From NCBI GenBank assembly GCA_947365485.1, contig CANAXK010000006.1, positions 1-20,193 of the forward strand: 20,193 nt of DNA. Reading direction: 5' to 3'. A model generated the notes under the pieces. That model did no database searches, was not told the DNA's origin, and saw nothing but the letters and a program-made list of their open reading frames with translations. The translations under genes and the position numbers were made by a program. The stretch is from an uncultured bacterium (GTDB lineage Bacteria; Cyanobacteriota; Vampirovibrionia; Gastranaerophilales; Gastranaerophilaceae). Positions 8,270 through 15,690 of the stretch are shown here, one piece after another. Numbering within the stretch: the first letter of the stretch is position 1; each line of letters begins with the position of its first letter.

Positions 8270-8301
8270 AAAAGGTGCGGCAATGCCGCACCTTTTTATT
8301 A
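8270..8301 (+). terminator. Intrinsic terminator after the GH57 gene
   Basis: A 12-bp perfect stem pairs 8270-8281 with 8285-8296 around an AAT loop, GC-rich in its upper part (GGTGCGGC/GCCGCACC) and ending in TTTTTATT. It begins 5 nt after the GH57 stop. Confidence 0.9.
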
Positions 8302-8543
8302 ACAAAATGTTTGTTGAAAAGCTTCTTTAAGAGCATTACAAGCTCAATGAAGTCGCATGCTGCCATCATACTGCTTTCAGCCTGTGCGATGAACCAGCTG
8401 TTTCTTTCATCATAAGTTTTCTATCAAAAGGCATACAACTTAAACCCTTTACTGTACAGGTTTATCATATCTTTAAAAAATACTTATTTCTAATCTGACT
8501 TATAACCCTACAATGAATGTATAGAGCATTTTGTAGCAGATTT

Positions 8544-8610
8544 GTAAGCGCATATGTCCCTTCTCCCCTGTGTGGGAGAAGGTGGGCGGAGCTCGGATGA
8601 GGGGAGCAAT
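8544..8610. repeat. Inverted repeat copy R3, left border of the DUF559 cassette
   Basis: The core 8544-8604 matches the reverse complement of 8989-9049 at 56 of 61 positions by my alignment, and the match continues weakly to 8610. Inside, a 9-bp stem with a 6-nt loop pairs 8559-8567 with 8574-8582. The inner edge touches the stop codon of the DUF559 gene (8612-8614). Confidence 0.85.
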
Positions 8611-8611
8611 T

Positions 8612-8959
8612 TTACTCCCTAGAAATCAATTCTCTATACAAAAACTCCAAAACAATTTCCAGATGATTCAGAACATCTGTATTATAAAACCTAATAACCC
8701 GGAACCCAATATCCTCCAAATACTCGGTTCTGATTTTGTCTCTGATAATTCCGTCTTCCTCTAGATGCTCTCTGCCGTCTAGCTCAATGATTACTTTCTT
8801 TTCAAAACAGGCAAAGTCTGCAATATATTTATTAAGCAGAACCTGACGGCGAAATTTAAGCCCGAAAAATCGGCGTTCACGTAGTATGTGCCACATGATT
8901 TGTTCTGGACGAGTTTGCTCTTTTCTAAGCGTTTTTGCAAATTTTTTGAGGTGTTCCAT
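8612..8959 (-). CDS. DUF559 endonuclease-like protein
   Basis: This 115-aa protein has the DUF559 fold (PF04480), related to Vsr-type and PD-(D/E)xK nucleases. The N-terminal helix is AKTLRKEQTRPEQIMWHILR, followed by F-F-G-L-K-F-R-R-Q. The core is YIADFACFEKKVIIELDG, with candidate metal ligands D48, E59 and D61, then REH and the strand GFRVIRFYNTDV. Function in this family is not established; many members are stand-alone genes with scattered distribution. There is no Shine-Dalgarno. TGC-TAAAAT ends 6 nt before the ATG, so the mRNA is probably leaderless. The whole gene lies between inverted repeats R3 and R4, which suggests it travels with them. Confidence 0.85.
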   Translation of the reverse strand: MEHLKKFAKTLRKEQTRPEQIMWHILRERRFFGLKFRRQVLLNKYIADFACFEKKVIIELDGREHLEEDGIIRDKIRTEYLEDIGFRVIRFYNTDVLNHLEIVLEFLYRELISRE

Positions 8960-8965
8960 GATTAA

Positions 8966-8974
8966 ATTTTAGCA
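8966..8974 (-). promoter_or_regulatory. Extended -10 element of the DUF559 gene
   Basis: On the minus strand TGC is followed by TAAAAT (8966-8971), then exactly 6 nt (8960-8965) to the ATG. No good -35 is visible at 17 nt, where the repeat begins. The spacing predicts a leaderless transcript. Confidence 0.4.
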
Positions 8975-8982
8975 TGAAAACG

Positions 8983-9049
8983 ATTGTTCCCCTCATCCGC
9001 CCTCCGGGCACCTTCTCCCACACAGGGGAGAAGGGACATACGCGCTTAC
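8983..9049. repeat. Inverted repeat copy R4, right border of the DUF559 cassette
   Basis: This is the mirror copy of R3, with the outer end CGCTTAC at 9049 immediately before the rarA stop codon (9050-9052). It carries the GCCC-TCC-GGGC mini-hairpin (9000-9010), also seen in R2, and the CTTCTCCC/GGGAGAAG stem shared with R3. R3 has lost the mini-hairpin through substitutions. Confidence 0.85.
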
Positions 9050-10276
9050 TTATAAGTATTTCACCCCTACAAGTTCATCCGGCATAAACTGCTGCTCCAC
9101 ATCCGGCGCAGCATGCGTATAAACATAGCCCTCACCAAACCCGCATTTCTTCGCATCCTTGTAATGCGCGTCCCTCAAATGCATCGGAGGCGGAAAATCC
9201 TTGCCGTGCTCGATATCCGAAAGCGCCTTATCAATCGCCATTATTACCTTGTTCGACTTAGGCGCGTTCGCAACATAAACAACCGCATTGGCAAGCGGAA
9301 TCCTGCCTTCCGGAAGCCCGATTATCTCAACCGCGCGGTAAGCGTTTACTGCGATATTCATCGCATTTGGGTCTGCAAGCCCCACATCTTCCGCCGCACA
9401 AACAATCAAACGCCTTGCAATGAATCTCGGGTCTTCGCCGGCCTCTATCATTTTTGCAAGGTAATAAATCGCGGCATTCGCGTCAGACCCGCGCAAGCTT
9501 TTCTGGAACGCGGAAGCGCAGTCATAGTGTTCCTGGGTCGAATATCTCGTATTCCTTTTCTGCGTAATACTTTCCAGAATATCGACGCTCAAAAGCCTTG
9601 TGTCCTTCGAAAAATTGCTTGCAAAGTAAGAATTTTCAACAAGGTTCAAAGCGCAGCGCGCGTCTCCACGGGCGTTATTAACAATAAACTTCGTCACCTC
9701 TTCGTCGTACTGAATCGGCTGGTAATTCTTCTCCAGATACTCAAACCCGCGATTAACAATCTTTTCCATGCTCACATCATTAATCGGATTCAACCTTATC
9801 ACCTGCACCCTTGAAAGCAGTGCGGGAACAACCTGAAATGAAGGATTCTCCGTCGTAGAGCCGATTAGAAACACGGTTCCGTTTTCCACATGCGGCAAAA
9901 GCGCGTCCTGCTGGGTTTTTGAATACCTGTGGATTTCATCGATAAACAAAATCGTTTTCTGTCCGCTTCTCAAAGCCTGTCTTGCCTGCTCAATCGTCTC
10001 TTTGATTTCCTTTATGCCGGAAGTCACAGCAGAGAGTTCAATAAACTGCGCATTAACCTTTGTTGCGATAAGTCTTGCGAGCGTTGTTTTCCCGCAGCCC
10101 GGAGTTCCCCACAGGATCAAAGAAAAAAGTCTCTGGGTTTTTAAAAGATTTAAAAGCGGCGAATTTGGCGCAACAACATTTGACTGGCCGAGAAAATCGT
10201 CAAGAGTTTTCGGGCGCAGAATCTCCGCAAGCGGAATTTGTTTGTTTGCTTCTTCCAGTTGTGTGAATAAATCCAT
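9050..10276 (-). CDS. rarA: Replication-associated recombination protein A (MgsA/RarA AAA+ ATPase)
   Basis: The 408-aa AAA+ ATPase belongs to the clamp-loader clade and acts at stalled or gapped replication forks (MgsA/RarA in bacteria, Mgs1/WRNIP1 in eukaryotes). The family signature RPKTLDDFLGQ (21-31) leads to Walker A GTPGCGKT (57-64), Walker B ILFIDEIHRYSKTQQD (from 109) and sensor-1 GSTTENPSF. The C-terminal tetramerisation/MgsA region has RRLIVCAAEDVGLADP and DIEHGKDFPPPMHLRDAHY. The length is normal and the gene complete. No Shine-Dalgarno precedes the ATG; TGC-TAGAAT ends 6 nt upstream, suggesting a leaderless mRNA. The stop codon abuts repeat R4. Confidence 0.95.
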   Translation of the reverse strand: MDLFTQLEEANKQIPLAEILRPKTLDDFLGQSNVVAPNSPLLNLLKTQRLFSLILWGTPGCGKTTLARLIATKVNAQFIELSAVTSGIKEIKETIEQARQALRSGQKTILFIDEIHRYSKTQQDALLPHVENGTVFLIGSTTENPSFQVVPALLSRVQVIRLNPINDVSMEKIVNRGFEYLEKNYQPIQYDEEVTKFIVNNARGDARCALNLVENSYFASNFSKDTRLLSVDILESITQKRNTRYSTQEHYDCASAFQKSLRGSDANAAIYYLAKMIEAGEDPRFIARRLIVCAAEDVGLADPNAMNIAVNAYRAVEIIGLPEGRIPLANAVVYVANAPKSNKVIMAIDKALSDIEHGKDFPPPMHLRDAHYKDAKKCGFGEGYVYTHAAPDVEQQFMPDELVGVKYL

Positions 10277-10282
10277 ACCAAC

Positions 10283-10291
10283 ATTCTAGCA
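10283..10291 (-). promoter_or_regulatory. Extended -10 element of rarA
   Basis: On the minus strand ATATGC is followed by TAGAAT (10283-10288), with 6 nt between the -10 and the ATG (10277-10282). The -35 is poor, as is common with TGn extended -10 promoters. It sits in the short gap after the upstream 400-aa gene, so rarA may be transcribed independently. Confidence 0.45.
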
Positions 10292-10296
10292 TATAA

Positions 10297-11499
10297 TTAT
10301 TGAACTTTTGTATTTTGCTTCTTAGCGTTCTCGTATCTTTTTTTCGTAAAATGATTAGTCATGCCGGCAACAAAAAATCCCATCACCCCGATTGAGAACA
10401 CATAAGGAAGTCCTGATATCAAAACTTTCTGTTTAACAAGTGACTTGTATTCCTTTTCAGTCGTTGATTTTCTATCAGCTGCAAGTTTTTTTGCCAAATC
10501 TTCCAATTTATCAAACTCCGGCACCTTCAAATCCTTGCCAATCAAGTCTTTGCACTTGCCCATTTTGTAAAGCAGTTTCTTAAACCCTTTTTCAACAAGC
10601 TCGCTGCCGGTAATCACGTACAACCCGACAAGCGGAAATCTCGTTGCTGTCTCTTTCAAGTTCTCCTTACCTCTATCAGCAGAAGCGCCAAAATACCCCG
10701 CACCGCCAACCAGAACGCTTGTTGTAAGTTGACCTTTGCTCAAGCAGAGTTTGCCGTTCTGGCTATTAAAGTCCATGCAGAAGTATTTGTTAAAGAAATT
10801 CTTTGCCTTAGGAGAATCCTTAAACAATTTCGACCCCGGAGCAACAATGAACTCGGACACTTTTTGCAAAACTCTCGAGTCCTTACCCTTAGAAGCCAGA
10901 AGTGCTGCCATACCAAGGCAGCCGGCATACGCACCCGCTGCAAATCCGATATGTCTTTTTGCGCTCTTTCTCACTTTCTCCTGATGTTTTTTATCCTCCT
11001 GATTGTTTTCAAGTGAAGCGATGTTTTTAAAATCGCTTTTATTAAAAATTTTCAGCGTCATCAAATTTTTTATATAGTTCAAAGAAAATTCTGTTAGCGG
11101 AATCGCCATCGCAGCAAGCGCGATAGCCGCCTTAACAGGCAAAACTTTTTTATTATTTGCGCCATTTTTTTCAATGAGTTCGGCGCCAACTGTTGCAACT
11201 TCTTTTTTCAAGTTTTCCGGCAGACCTTTAGAAAAAGCTTTTCTTGCAACGTGTTGTCCAAGAACAGTAGGTACAACGTAGATCAGAGTTTCTTCAGAGA
11301 CTTCCAAAAAAGTATTTTCTGTTAAATCAGCAGCGCTTCTTGAGAACACGGCTTTTGGTATCAGGCAGGTTGAGAAATCCTGTATAAAGCGCGTGGTTGA
11401 GAGCCCTGACGCCTGTTCCTGATGTCTTACAAACTTTGCTGCCGGCTTAAGGGTTTTCGGTAAGCTATTAATAAGTATTTTATTGTTATTTGATGACAT
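10297..11499 (-). CDS. Multi-pass membrane protein of unknown function
   Basis: I do not recognise this 400-aa protein. It has no signal peptide; the first 70 residues are polar. Hydrophobic, Gly/Ala-rich segments lie at about 121-140 (VKAAIALAAMAIPLTEFSL), 184-203 (IGFAAGAYAGCLGMAALLAS), 258-272, 287-302 and 360-380 (ISGLPYVFSIGVMGFFVAGM). They are separated by basic, helical loops rich in Lys, and the C-terminus is basic. Pairing of short Gly-rich hydrophobic stretches with amphipathic helices suggests a membrane-remodelling or scaffold role at best, but nothing supports a specific function. AAAGGAATGG lies upstream of the ATG, behind a promoter at 11555-11583. Confidence 0.75.
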   Translation of the reverse strand: MSSNNNKILINSLPKTLKPAAKFVRHQEQASGLSTTRFIQDFSTCLIPKAVFSRSAADLTENTFLEVSEETLIYVVPTVLGQHVARKAFSKGLPENLKKEVATVGAELIEKNGANNKKVLPVKAAIALAAMAIPLTEFSLNYIKNLMTLKIFNKSDFKNIASLENNQEDKKHQEKVRKSAKRHIGFAAGAYAGCLGMAALLASKGKDSRVLQKVSEFIVAPGSKLFKDSPKAKNFFNKYFCMDFNSQNGKLCLSKGQLTTSVLVGGAGYFGASADRGKENLKETATRFPLVGLYVITGSELVEKGFKKLLYKMGKCKDLIGKDLKVPEFDKLEDLAKKLAADRKSTTEKEYKSLVKQKVLISGLPYVFSIGVMGFFVAGMTNHFTKKRYENAKKQNTKVQ

Positions 11500-11554
11500 A
11501 ATATTATTCCATTCCTTTAAAACTTGTGAATCTCGAAAATTGCTTTACCTCAAG

Positions 11555-11583
11555 ATATTGTTTACATTTGTTTACTTTCACAA
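11555..11583 (-). promoter_or_regulatory. Promoter of the 400-aa membrane protein gene
   Basis: Minus strand TTGTGA (11578-11583), 17-nt spacer, CAATAT (11555-11560); predicted start near 11548 and a leader of about 50 nt. The spacer holds a tandem GTAAACAAAT/GTAAACAAT repeat that could be an operator. Confidence 0.4.
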
Positions 11584-11646
11584 GCAGAAAATTGAGCAGA
11601 CAAAACCTTCGAGGTTTTAACTACCCATAAAAACTAAACAGAACAG

Positions 11647-11674
11647 TAAAAATTCGGGTAGTTAAACTAACCCG
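11647..11674 (-). terminator. Intrinsic terminator of the envelope operon
   Basis: On the minus strand CGGG, one bulged T, TAGT, loop TTA, ACTA, CCCG (11674 to 11655) is followed by AATTTTTA. It lies about 80 nt after the aldolase stop. An overlapping 10-bp inverted repeat (11617-11626 with 11656-11665) could form a competing longer hairpin. A separate 7-bp hairpin sits at 11602-11618. The rest of 11500-11756 shows no gene. Confidence 0.6.
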
Positions 11675-11756
11675 CGCCACCAATTTCTATTCAGATATTT
11701 TATCGCTGTTTTTTTCATTGCAAATTCAGTTTAGCGCACACAGGGCAATCTGTCAA

Positions 11757-12383
11757 TTACCTTAGCGCAAGAATCTTATCAGCCTCGTCTTTAGTCAAAA
11801 CTTTTGCGCCGCCAAGAATCTGTGTATTCAGCACAACCTGCGCATAGGATTCAGCGAGTTCCAGTTTCATATAAGCGTCTCTGATTGTCTTAGAGCCAAT
11901 AACAAACCCGTGGTTCGCCATCAAAACAGCGTCGTACTTATCAAAAAACTTAACCGTATTATCAACAAGTTCCATTGTTGAAGGGAGTGCGTATTCAGCA
12001 AGCGGGATTCCGCCAAAATAAAAAACATTCTCTGCCATAATTGGCTCCATCAGGTCTTTGCCCGCAGAAGCAAAAGTGCTGAGATAAGGAGAGTGGACAT
12101 GGATAATATAATTGAATTCCGGTCTCTTTTTATAAATCCCGATATGCAAAAACTTCTCGCTCGAAGGTTTTTTGCCAGCTTCAAGAGATTTTCCCTCAAA
12201 ATCAGTTTCCACAAGCTCATCCGCGCTCAAGTATCCGTTAGAAGAGCCGGAAGTTGTGATAAGCATACCATCCCGGTATCTTACAGAGATATTACCGGAA
12301 TATCCGGGGGTGAAGTTCTTTTCCCCGCACAATTTTCCGCAATCAATTATTTCTTGAATCAAAGTTTTTTTTCTACAGTACAT
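11757..12383 (-). CDS. Class II aldolase/adducin family protein
   Basis: This zinc-dependent sugar-phosphate aldolase/epimerase-fold protein is of the FucA/AraD type. From the ATG at 12383 it is 208 aa. The glycine loop GYSGNISVRYRDGMLIT and the TSGSSNGYL phosphate-binding block are present, as are the acid E in PSSEKFLH, the metal ligands in IIHVHSPY (two His) and the third His in MANHGFVIG. The substrate cannot be told from sequence; FucA-like L-fuculose-1-phosphate or a salvage sugar phosphate are options. The start is uncertain: an in-frame ATG at 12401 would overlap lptD by 29 bp, whereas 12383 gives an 11-bp overlap and fits the usual family N-terminus. It is the last gene of the operon. 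Confidence 0.85.
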   Translation of the reverse strand: MYCRKKTLIQEIIDCGKLCGEKNFTPGYSGNISVRYRDGMLITTSGSSNGYLSADELVETDFEGKSLEAGKKPSSEKFLHIGIYKKRPEFNYIIHVHSPYLSTFASAGKDLMEPIMAENVFYFGGIPLAEYALPSTMELVDNTVKFFDKYDAVLMANHGFVIGSKTIRDAYMKLELAESYAQVVLNTQILGGAKVLTKDEADKILALR

Positions 12384-14544
12384 CTTCCACCGTCTTAACA
12401 TCTTCGACTACAGCGCGTTGGAGTACAGGAGCGCGGTTAGAATTTCTAAATTCGTTCTCGTCCTCTTCAACAATTTCTTCGCTCTTTTTAGCTTTCTTAT
12501 CCTGTTTTATTTCCAGTCTTTCATAATCCAGCTGTGTACCTTTGGCATCCATCATCAGCTGGACAGTAAAGAAAGTGTTTTCTCTAATAAAGTCATACCC
12601 GAGGTTGACCTTGATATCATCCGGCCCGAGTGAGAAATAGAACGCGTTTTCCTGGAATTGTTTACCATTTGGAGAATCGCCGGAGAGGTTAATGGAGCCA
12701 AACCATGAAACAGTAAGCCATCTGCAGATTCTTAAGTATTCTCTCAAGTAAACATTTGACTGACCGTATCTATAAGCATCAAAAACCGGAATCGGAGAAT
12801 TGTCATCATATACAGAGTGGAAATACCCGATATCCTGCATCCAGCGTTTGTACTGGGTATGGAGCCTAGGGCCGATTCTTCCGATAATCTGGGTGTCGCC
12901 CGTTCCATAAAGAGACGCTGCGAGCTGTGCGGTCAAATCAATACTAAAAGCTTTTTGCTCTTCCTGATTTTTGTAGTTTATAATATTTTGATCAGCCTGT
13001 GCCATGTATCTAAAGCGCATAGTGCCAATCTGGTCGCCTCTTACAGCTCCGTAGTTTTTGTCTTCGTCAATATCGTGGTAATAACCGGCATCAAAACGGT
13101 GGGCGTATCTTGAAGCGTGGCCTTTCAGGAGAAAGTCGTTAGAAGAGTATCCGTTCTCATAAACCAGATTCATACCGTATTTAGGTCTGCGTCTTCCCAA
13201 GAACCATTCCTGCATATAGTCGTTCATACCGTATTGCAGGTAAAGGTTATCGTCCAGCATCTGTTTACCTCTTACCATAAACAAGCTTTTTGCCGTACCA
13301 TAAGCCACCTGGGTTCTGTTAGTAGCGGTGCTCAAGCGTCCGATACCGCCGACACCGATTCCGTGGTTATAGTTCAAAATCGGCATTGCCTTTAAAACAG
13401 AGCCTTTCGGGAGTTCAAATACAAATCCCGGGCCTAAATACATGCCAAGGCCTCTGAATGAACCCAATTCCCAGGAGTTTGTCTCGCCAAATTCGTGGTT
13501 CTTATTAGTATAGATTTTCAGCGCAGGAATCTTTATAACCCTTTTGCCGTTTTTAAATACCCTTGCCTGTTTAACAGAAAGGATTTCCAAATCACCTTTC
13601 TGGGTAATTTTCATGTCTTTTACGGTAACCTTGATAATACCTTGTTCCATGTCATTACTCAAGGTCTGGTCTTTTGGAACGAGCATTTCGCCCATATTTG
13701 GACCGCGGTTTGCAGAGCGGAAGTTTATTGGGAATGATTCATCCACTTTAATAGACCCGTGTTCCTGCACAATTTTATCGCCGTACACATAGCCTTTTTT
13801 CGCCTTGATTTCAATTGTGGCAGTCTGGGTCAGAGGGTTTTCAATAAGTGCGTTTTCTTCGTTCATGTCAACAAATATATAATCACCGGTAATTGTCTGC
13901 CCGTTTTTCAGAATCCTTACATTACCCTCTGCCTTAATTGTATTATTCATGCGGTCGTAAGTAAGTACATCTGCCTTAACATGTGTCCCCTGTTTTACGA
14001 ACTCAACATTAACGTCTCCGGTTGCCTTAACGCAGTATGTATCAGTGTCATAGTCCATGTTTTCACAATCAAGGATTATGTTTTCAGATTCTTCAACCTC
14101 TGCAACTTTATCCTTTTTATCTTTACGTGACCAGAAGTTTTTTGATTTCTTTTGTTCTGCAACAGCTTCTTCATCAGCCTCAAATCCATCAGGCATCATG
14201 TTTTCATCAAAGTTTTCTTCAATCTCCTTTGACGCATACTCAGAGGTTTCTGTACCTGCTGCGTAAACATCGTCCTCAAGCTGTGTAGGAGCGAGTTGCA
14301 ATTTTTTATCAGAATGCTGCTTTAGTTTCTTTTTAACGATAAGCCTAACTTTTTTTACAGGCGGAAGAGTCTTTTTACTTTTTGATTTCTTTGGCGCTCC
14401 GGCTTCTTCCTGTTCCTGAAAAACTGGAGGAGTAAAGAACGCGTCGCCCGTGAAATCAGCAGGGTCAACAAATGAATACTCTGCAAACGCTGCGTTTGAG
14501 AGAACAAAAGATGTTATTAATGCTGCAACTAGTTTTTTATTCAA
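12373..14544 (-). CDS. lptD: LptD-like outer-membrane LPS-assembly protein with OstA domain
   Basis: The 723-aa protein starts with TTG at 14544 (AGGAA 9 nt upstream) and a signal peptide MNKKLVAALITSFVLSNAAFA. A long charged linker (about 45-150, Lys- and Glu-rich) precedes an OstA/LptA-type beta-jellyroll (about 155-245: ENMDYDTDTYCVKATGDVNV, KADVLTYDRMNNTIKAEGNV). Residues 380-675 read as alternating amphipathic strands with many Tyr, Gly and Arg, consistent with the LptD beta-barrel. LptD receives LPS from the LptA bridge and inserts it in the outer leaflet. Two oddities stand out: the N-terminal linker, and a charged tail of about 45 residues after the last predicted strand, where LptD normally ends close to its last strand. 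LptE and LptA are not in the window. Confidence 0.75.
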   Translation of the reverse strand: MNKKLVAALITSFVLSNAAFAEYSFVDPADFTGDAFFTPPVFQEQEEAGAPKKSKSKKTLPPVKKVRLIVKKKLKQHSDKKLQLAPTQLEDDVYAAGTETSEYASKEIEENFDENMMPDGFEADEEAVAEQKKSKNFWSRKDKKDKVAEVEESENIILDCENMDYDTDTYCVKATGDVNVEFVKQGTHVKADVLTYDRMNNTIKAEGNVRILKNGQTITGDYIFVDMNEENALIENPLTQTATIEIKAKKGYVYGDKIVQEHGSIKVDESFPINFRSANRGPNMGEMLVPKDQTLSNDMEQGIIKVTVKDMKITQKGDLEILSVKQARVFKNGKRVIKIPALKIYTNKNHEFGETNSWELGSFRGLGMYLGPGFVFELPKGSVLKAMPILNYNHGIGVGGIGRLSTATNRTQVAYGTAKSLFMVRGKQMLDDNLYLQYGMNDYMQEWFLGRRRPKYGMNLVYENGYSSNDFLLKGHASRYAHRFDAGYYHDIDEDKNYGAVRGDQIGTMRFRYMAQADQNIINYKNQEEQKAFSIDLTAQLAASLYGTGDTQIIGRIGPRLHTQYKRWMQDIGYFHSVYDDNSPIPVFDAYRYGQSNVYLREYLRICRWLTVSWFGSINLSGDSPNGKQFQENAFYFSLGPDDIKVNLGYDFIRENTFFTVQLMMDAKGTQLDYERLEIKQDKKAKKSEEIVEEDENEFRNSNRAPVLQRAVVEDVKTVEDVL

Positions 14545-14559
14545 AGCTCTGATTTCCTA

Positions 14560-15672
14560 TTATATATAATTTAGCGGGTTATTAGGCTGCCCGTTTACCC
14601 TTACCTCAAAGTGGCAGTGCGGCCCGGTGCTGTAGCCTGTTGTGCCTTCATAGCCAAGAACCTGACCTTTTGAAACACGCTGACCTTTAGCAACAGCAGT
14701 AGAGTTCATGTGTGCGTACAAGGTAGTAATCGGTTTTCCGTTAACAATACCGTGTTCAACAATTACAACCTTCCCGTATCCGCCATACCAGCCGGAATAA
14801 ATAACCTTGCCGGAATTAGATGCGCGGATAGCGCCAAGATTAGGCCCACCTATATCAACTCCTGAGTGGAAAGATTTGCTGTTAAATATAGGGTGTGTTC
14901 TCCAGCCAAATGGCGAAGTAATTCTGCCCTGAATTGGCTTAATAAATCCGGAAGCCACCTGAATATCGGTATCTCGTGCTGTTTTATTAATATACGAACC
15001 AATACTTGCTGATTGCTTAGCAAGCTCTTTTTCTGCTTTTTGGTAAGCAATCCTGTCTGTTCTAAGCTTATTAATCATGTTTTCGTTTTTATTAATAGCT
15101 TTTTGGATATATGTTTGCTGAGAATTGAGTGAGGCAACAGAGCGTTCGAGATTGCGTTTTCTTGCTTCAATATTGTATTTGAGCATTGCAATTTCCTGCG
15201 CTTTTTTCTTCGCCACAACCATTCTGTCGTAATCTTCTTTAAGAATAATTTTTTGGAAATAAACCCTGTCAACGAGCATATTAATATCTTCCGAAGTAAT
15301 CAGAAGCTCAAAGAATGCCTTTCTCTGCACCTTGAACACTTTTCTAATATGCATAGCCAGCACAGAGTTAAGGCTGTTGTATTCAGCAGCCGCTCTATCA
15401 AGCTGCGCCTGCATTCCGTTCAATTCTTTCTGGGCGCTTAGAATCTGGGTTTTGGAGTTTTGAAGCGAGGTGGTCGCGTTTTCTAACTTTTGCTGGTTCT
15501 TATAAAGCTTGTTGGTTTCAACGCTTTCCAGCCATTTTAAATGATTAATTTTTGCACGGGTTTGTTTTTTCTTTGTCTCAAGATCAGAGGCTGCAAAAGT
15601 GGCACAACACGCGAATGTGTTGAGTATCAAAGCGAATAATACCAAGATGCCTAATACTTTTTTTCCAGCCAA
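14560..15672 (-). CDS. M23 (LytM) family murein hydrolase with coiled coil
   Basis: The 370-aa periplasmic endopeptidase resembles EnvC/NlpD-type cell-separation factors. A signal peptide covers about 1-28, followed by a long coiled coil (about 30-225, rich in K, Q, N). The C-terminal peptidase M23 domain covers about 248-370. The zinc ligands H269 and D273 (SFHSGVDIGG) and H354 (PHCHFEV), plus the catalytic H321 (TLYAHMNS) and H352, are all present. It should therefore be an active enzyme rather than a degenerate activator like EnvC. The start is TTG with GGGAG about 9 nt upstream. It follows the 37-aa membrane protein gene by 18 bases and precedes lptD by 15 bases. Confidence 0.9.
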   Translation of the reverse strand: MAGKKVLGILVLFALILNTFACCATFAASDLETKKKQTRAKINHLKWLESVETNKLYKNQQKLENATTSLQNSKTQILSAQKELNGMQAQLDRAAAEYNSLNSVLAMHIRKVFKVQRKAFFELLITSEDINMLVDRVYFQKIILKEDYDRMVVAKKKAQEIAMLKYNIEARKRNLERSVASLNSQQTYIQKAINKNENMINKLRTDRIAYQKAEKELAKQSASIGSYINKTARDTDIQVASGFIKPIQGRITSPFGWRTHPIFNSKSFHSGVDIGGPNLGAIRASNSGKVIYSGWYGGYGKVVIVEHGIVNGKPITTLYAHMNSTAVAKGQRVSKGQVLGYEGTTGYSTGPHCHFEVRVNGQPNNPLNYI

Positions 15673-15690
15673 AAATCAGTTCTCCCGTTT

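Noticed and set aside
8109..8400. Minus-strand frame beginning MMAACDFIELVMLLKK, open for about 40 codons before it enters the GH57 terminator
   Set aside because: The first part looks protein-like (also WFIAQAESS upstream), so a gene remnant is possible. However, there is no start with a ribosome site, and the frame then runs antisense into GH57, so I did not annotate it. The rest of 8302-8543 shows nothing I can support.
8537..9056. Target-site duplication outside the R3/R4 repeats
   Set aside because: The flanks (GATTT before 8544, TTATA after 9049) share no convincing short direct repeat, so insertion by a classical transposase is not supported.
9113..9814. Plus-strand open frame of 233 codons
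   Set aside because: It lies antisense within rarA, is rich in Arg/His/Asn with no domain, and has no ribosome site; it is a shadow of rarA codon use.
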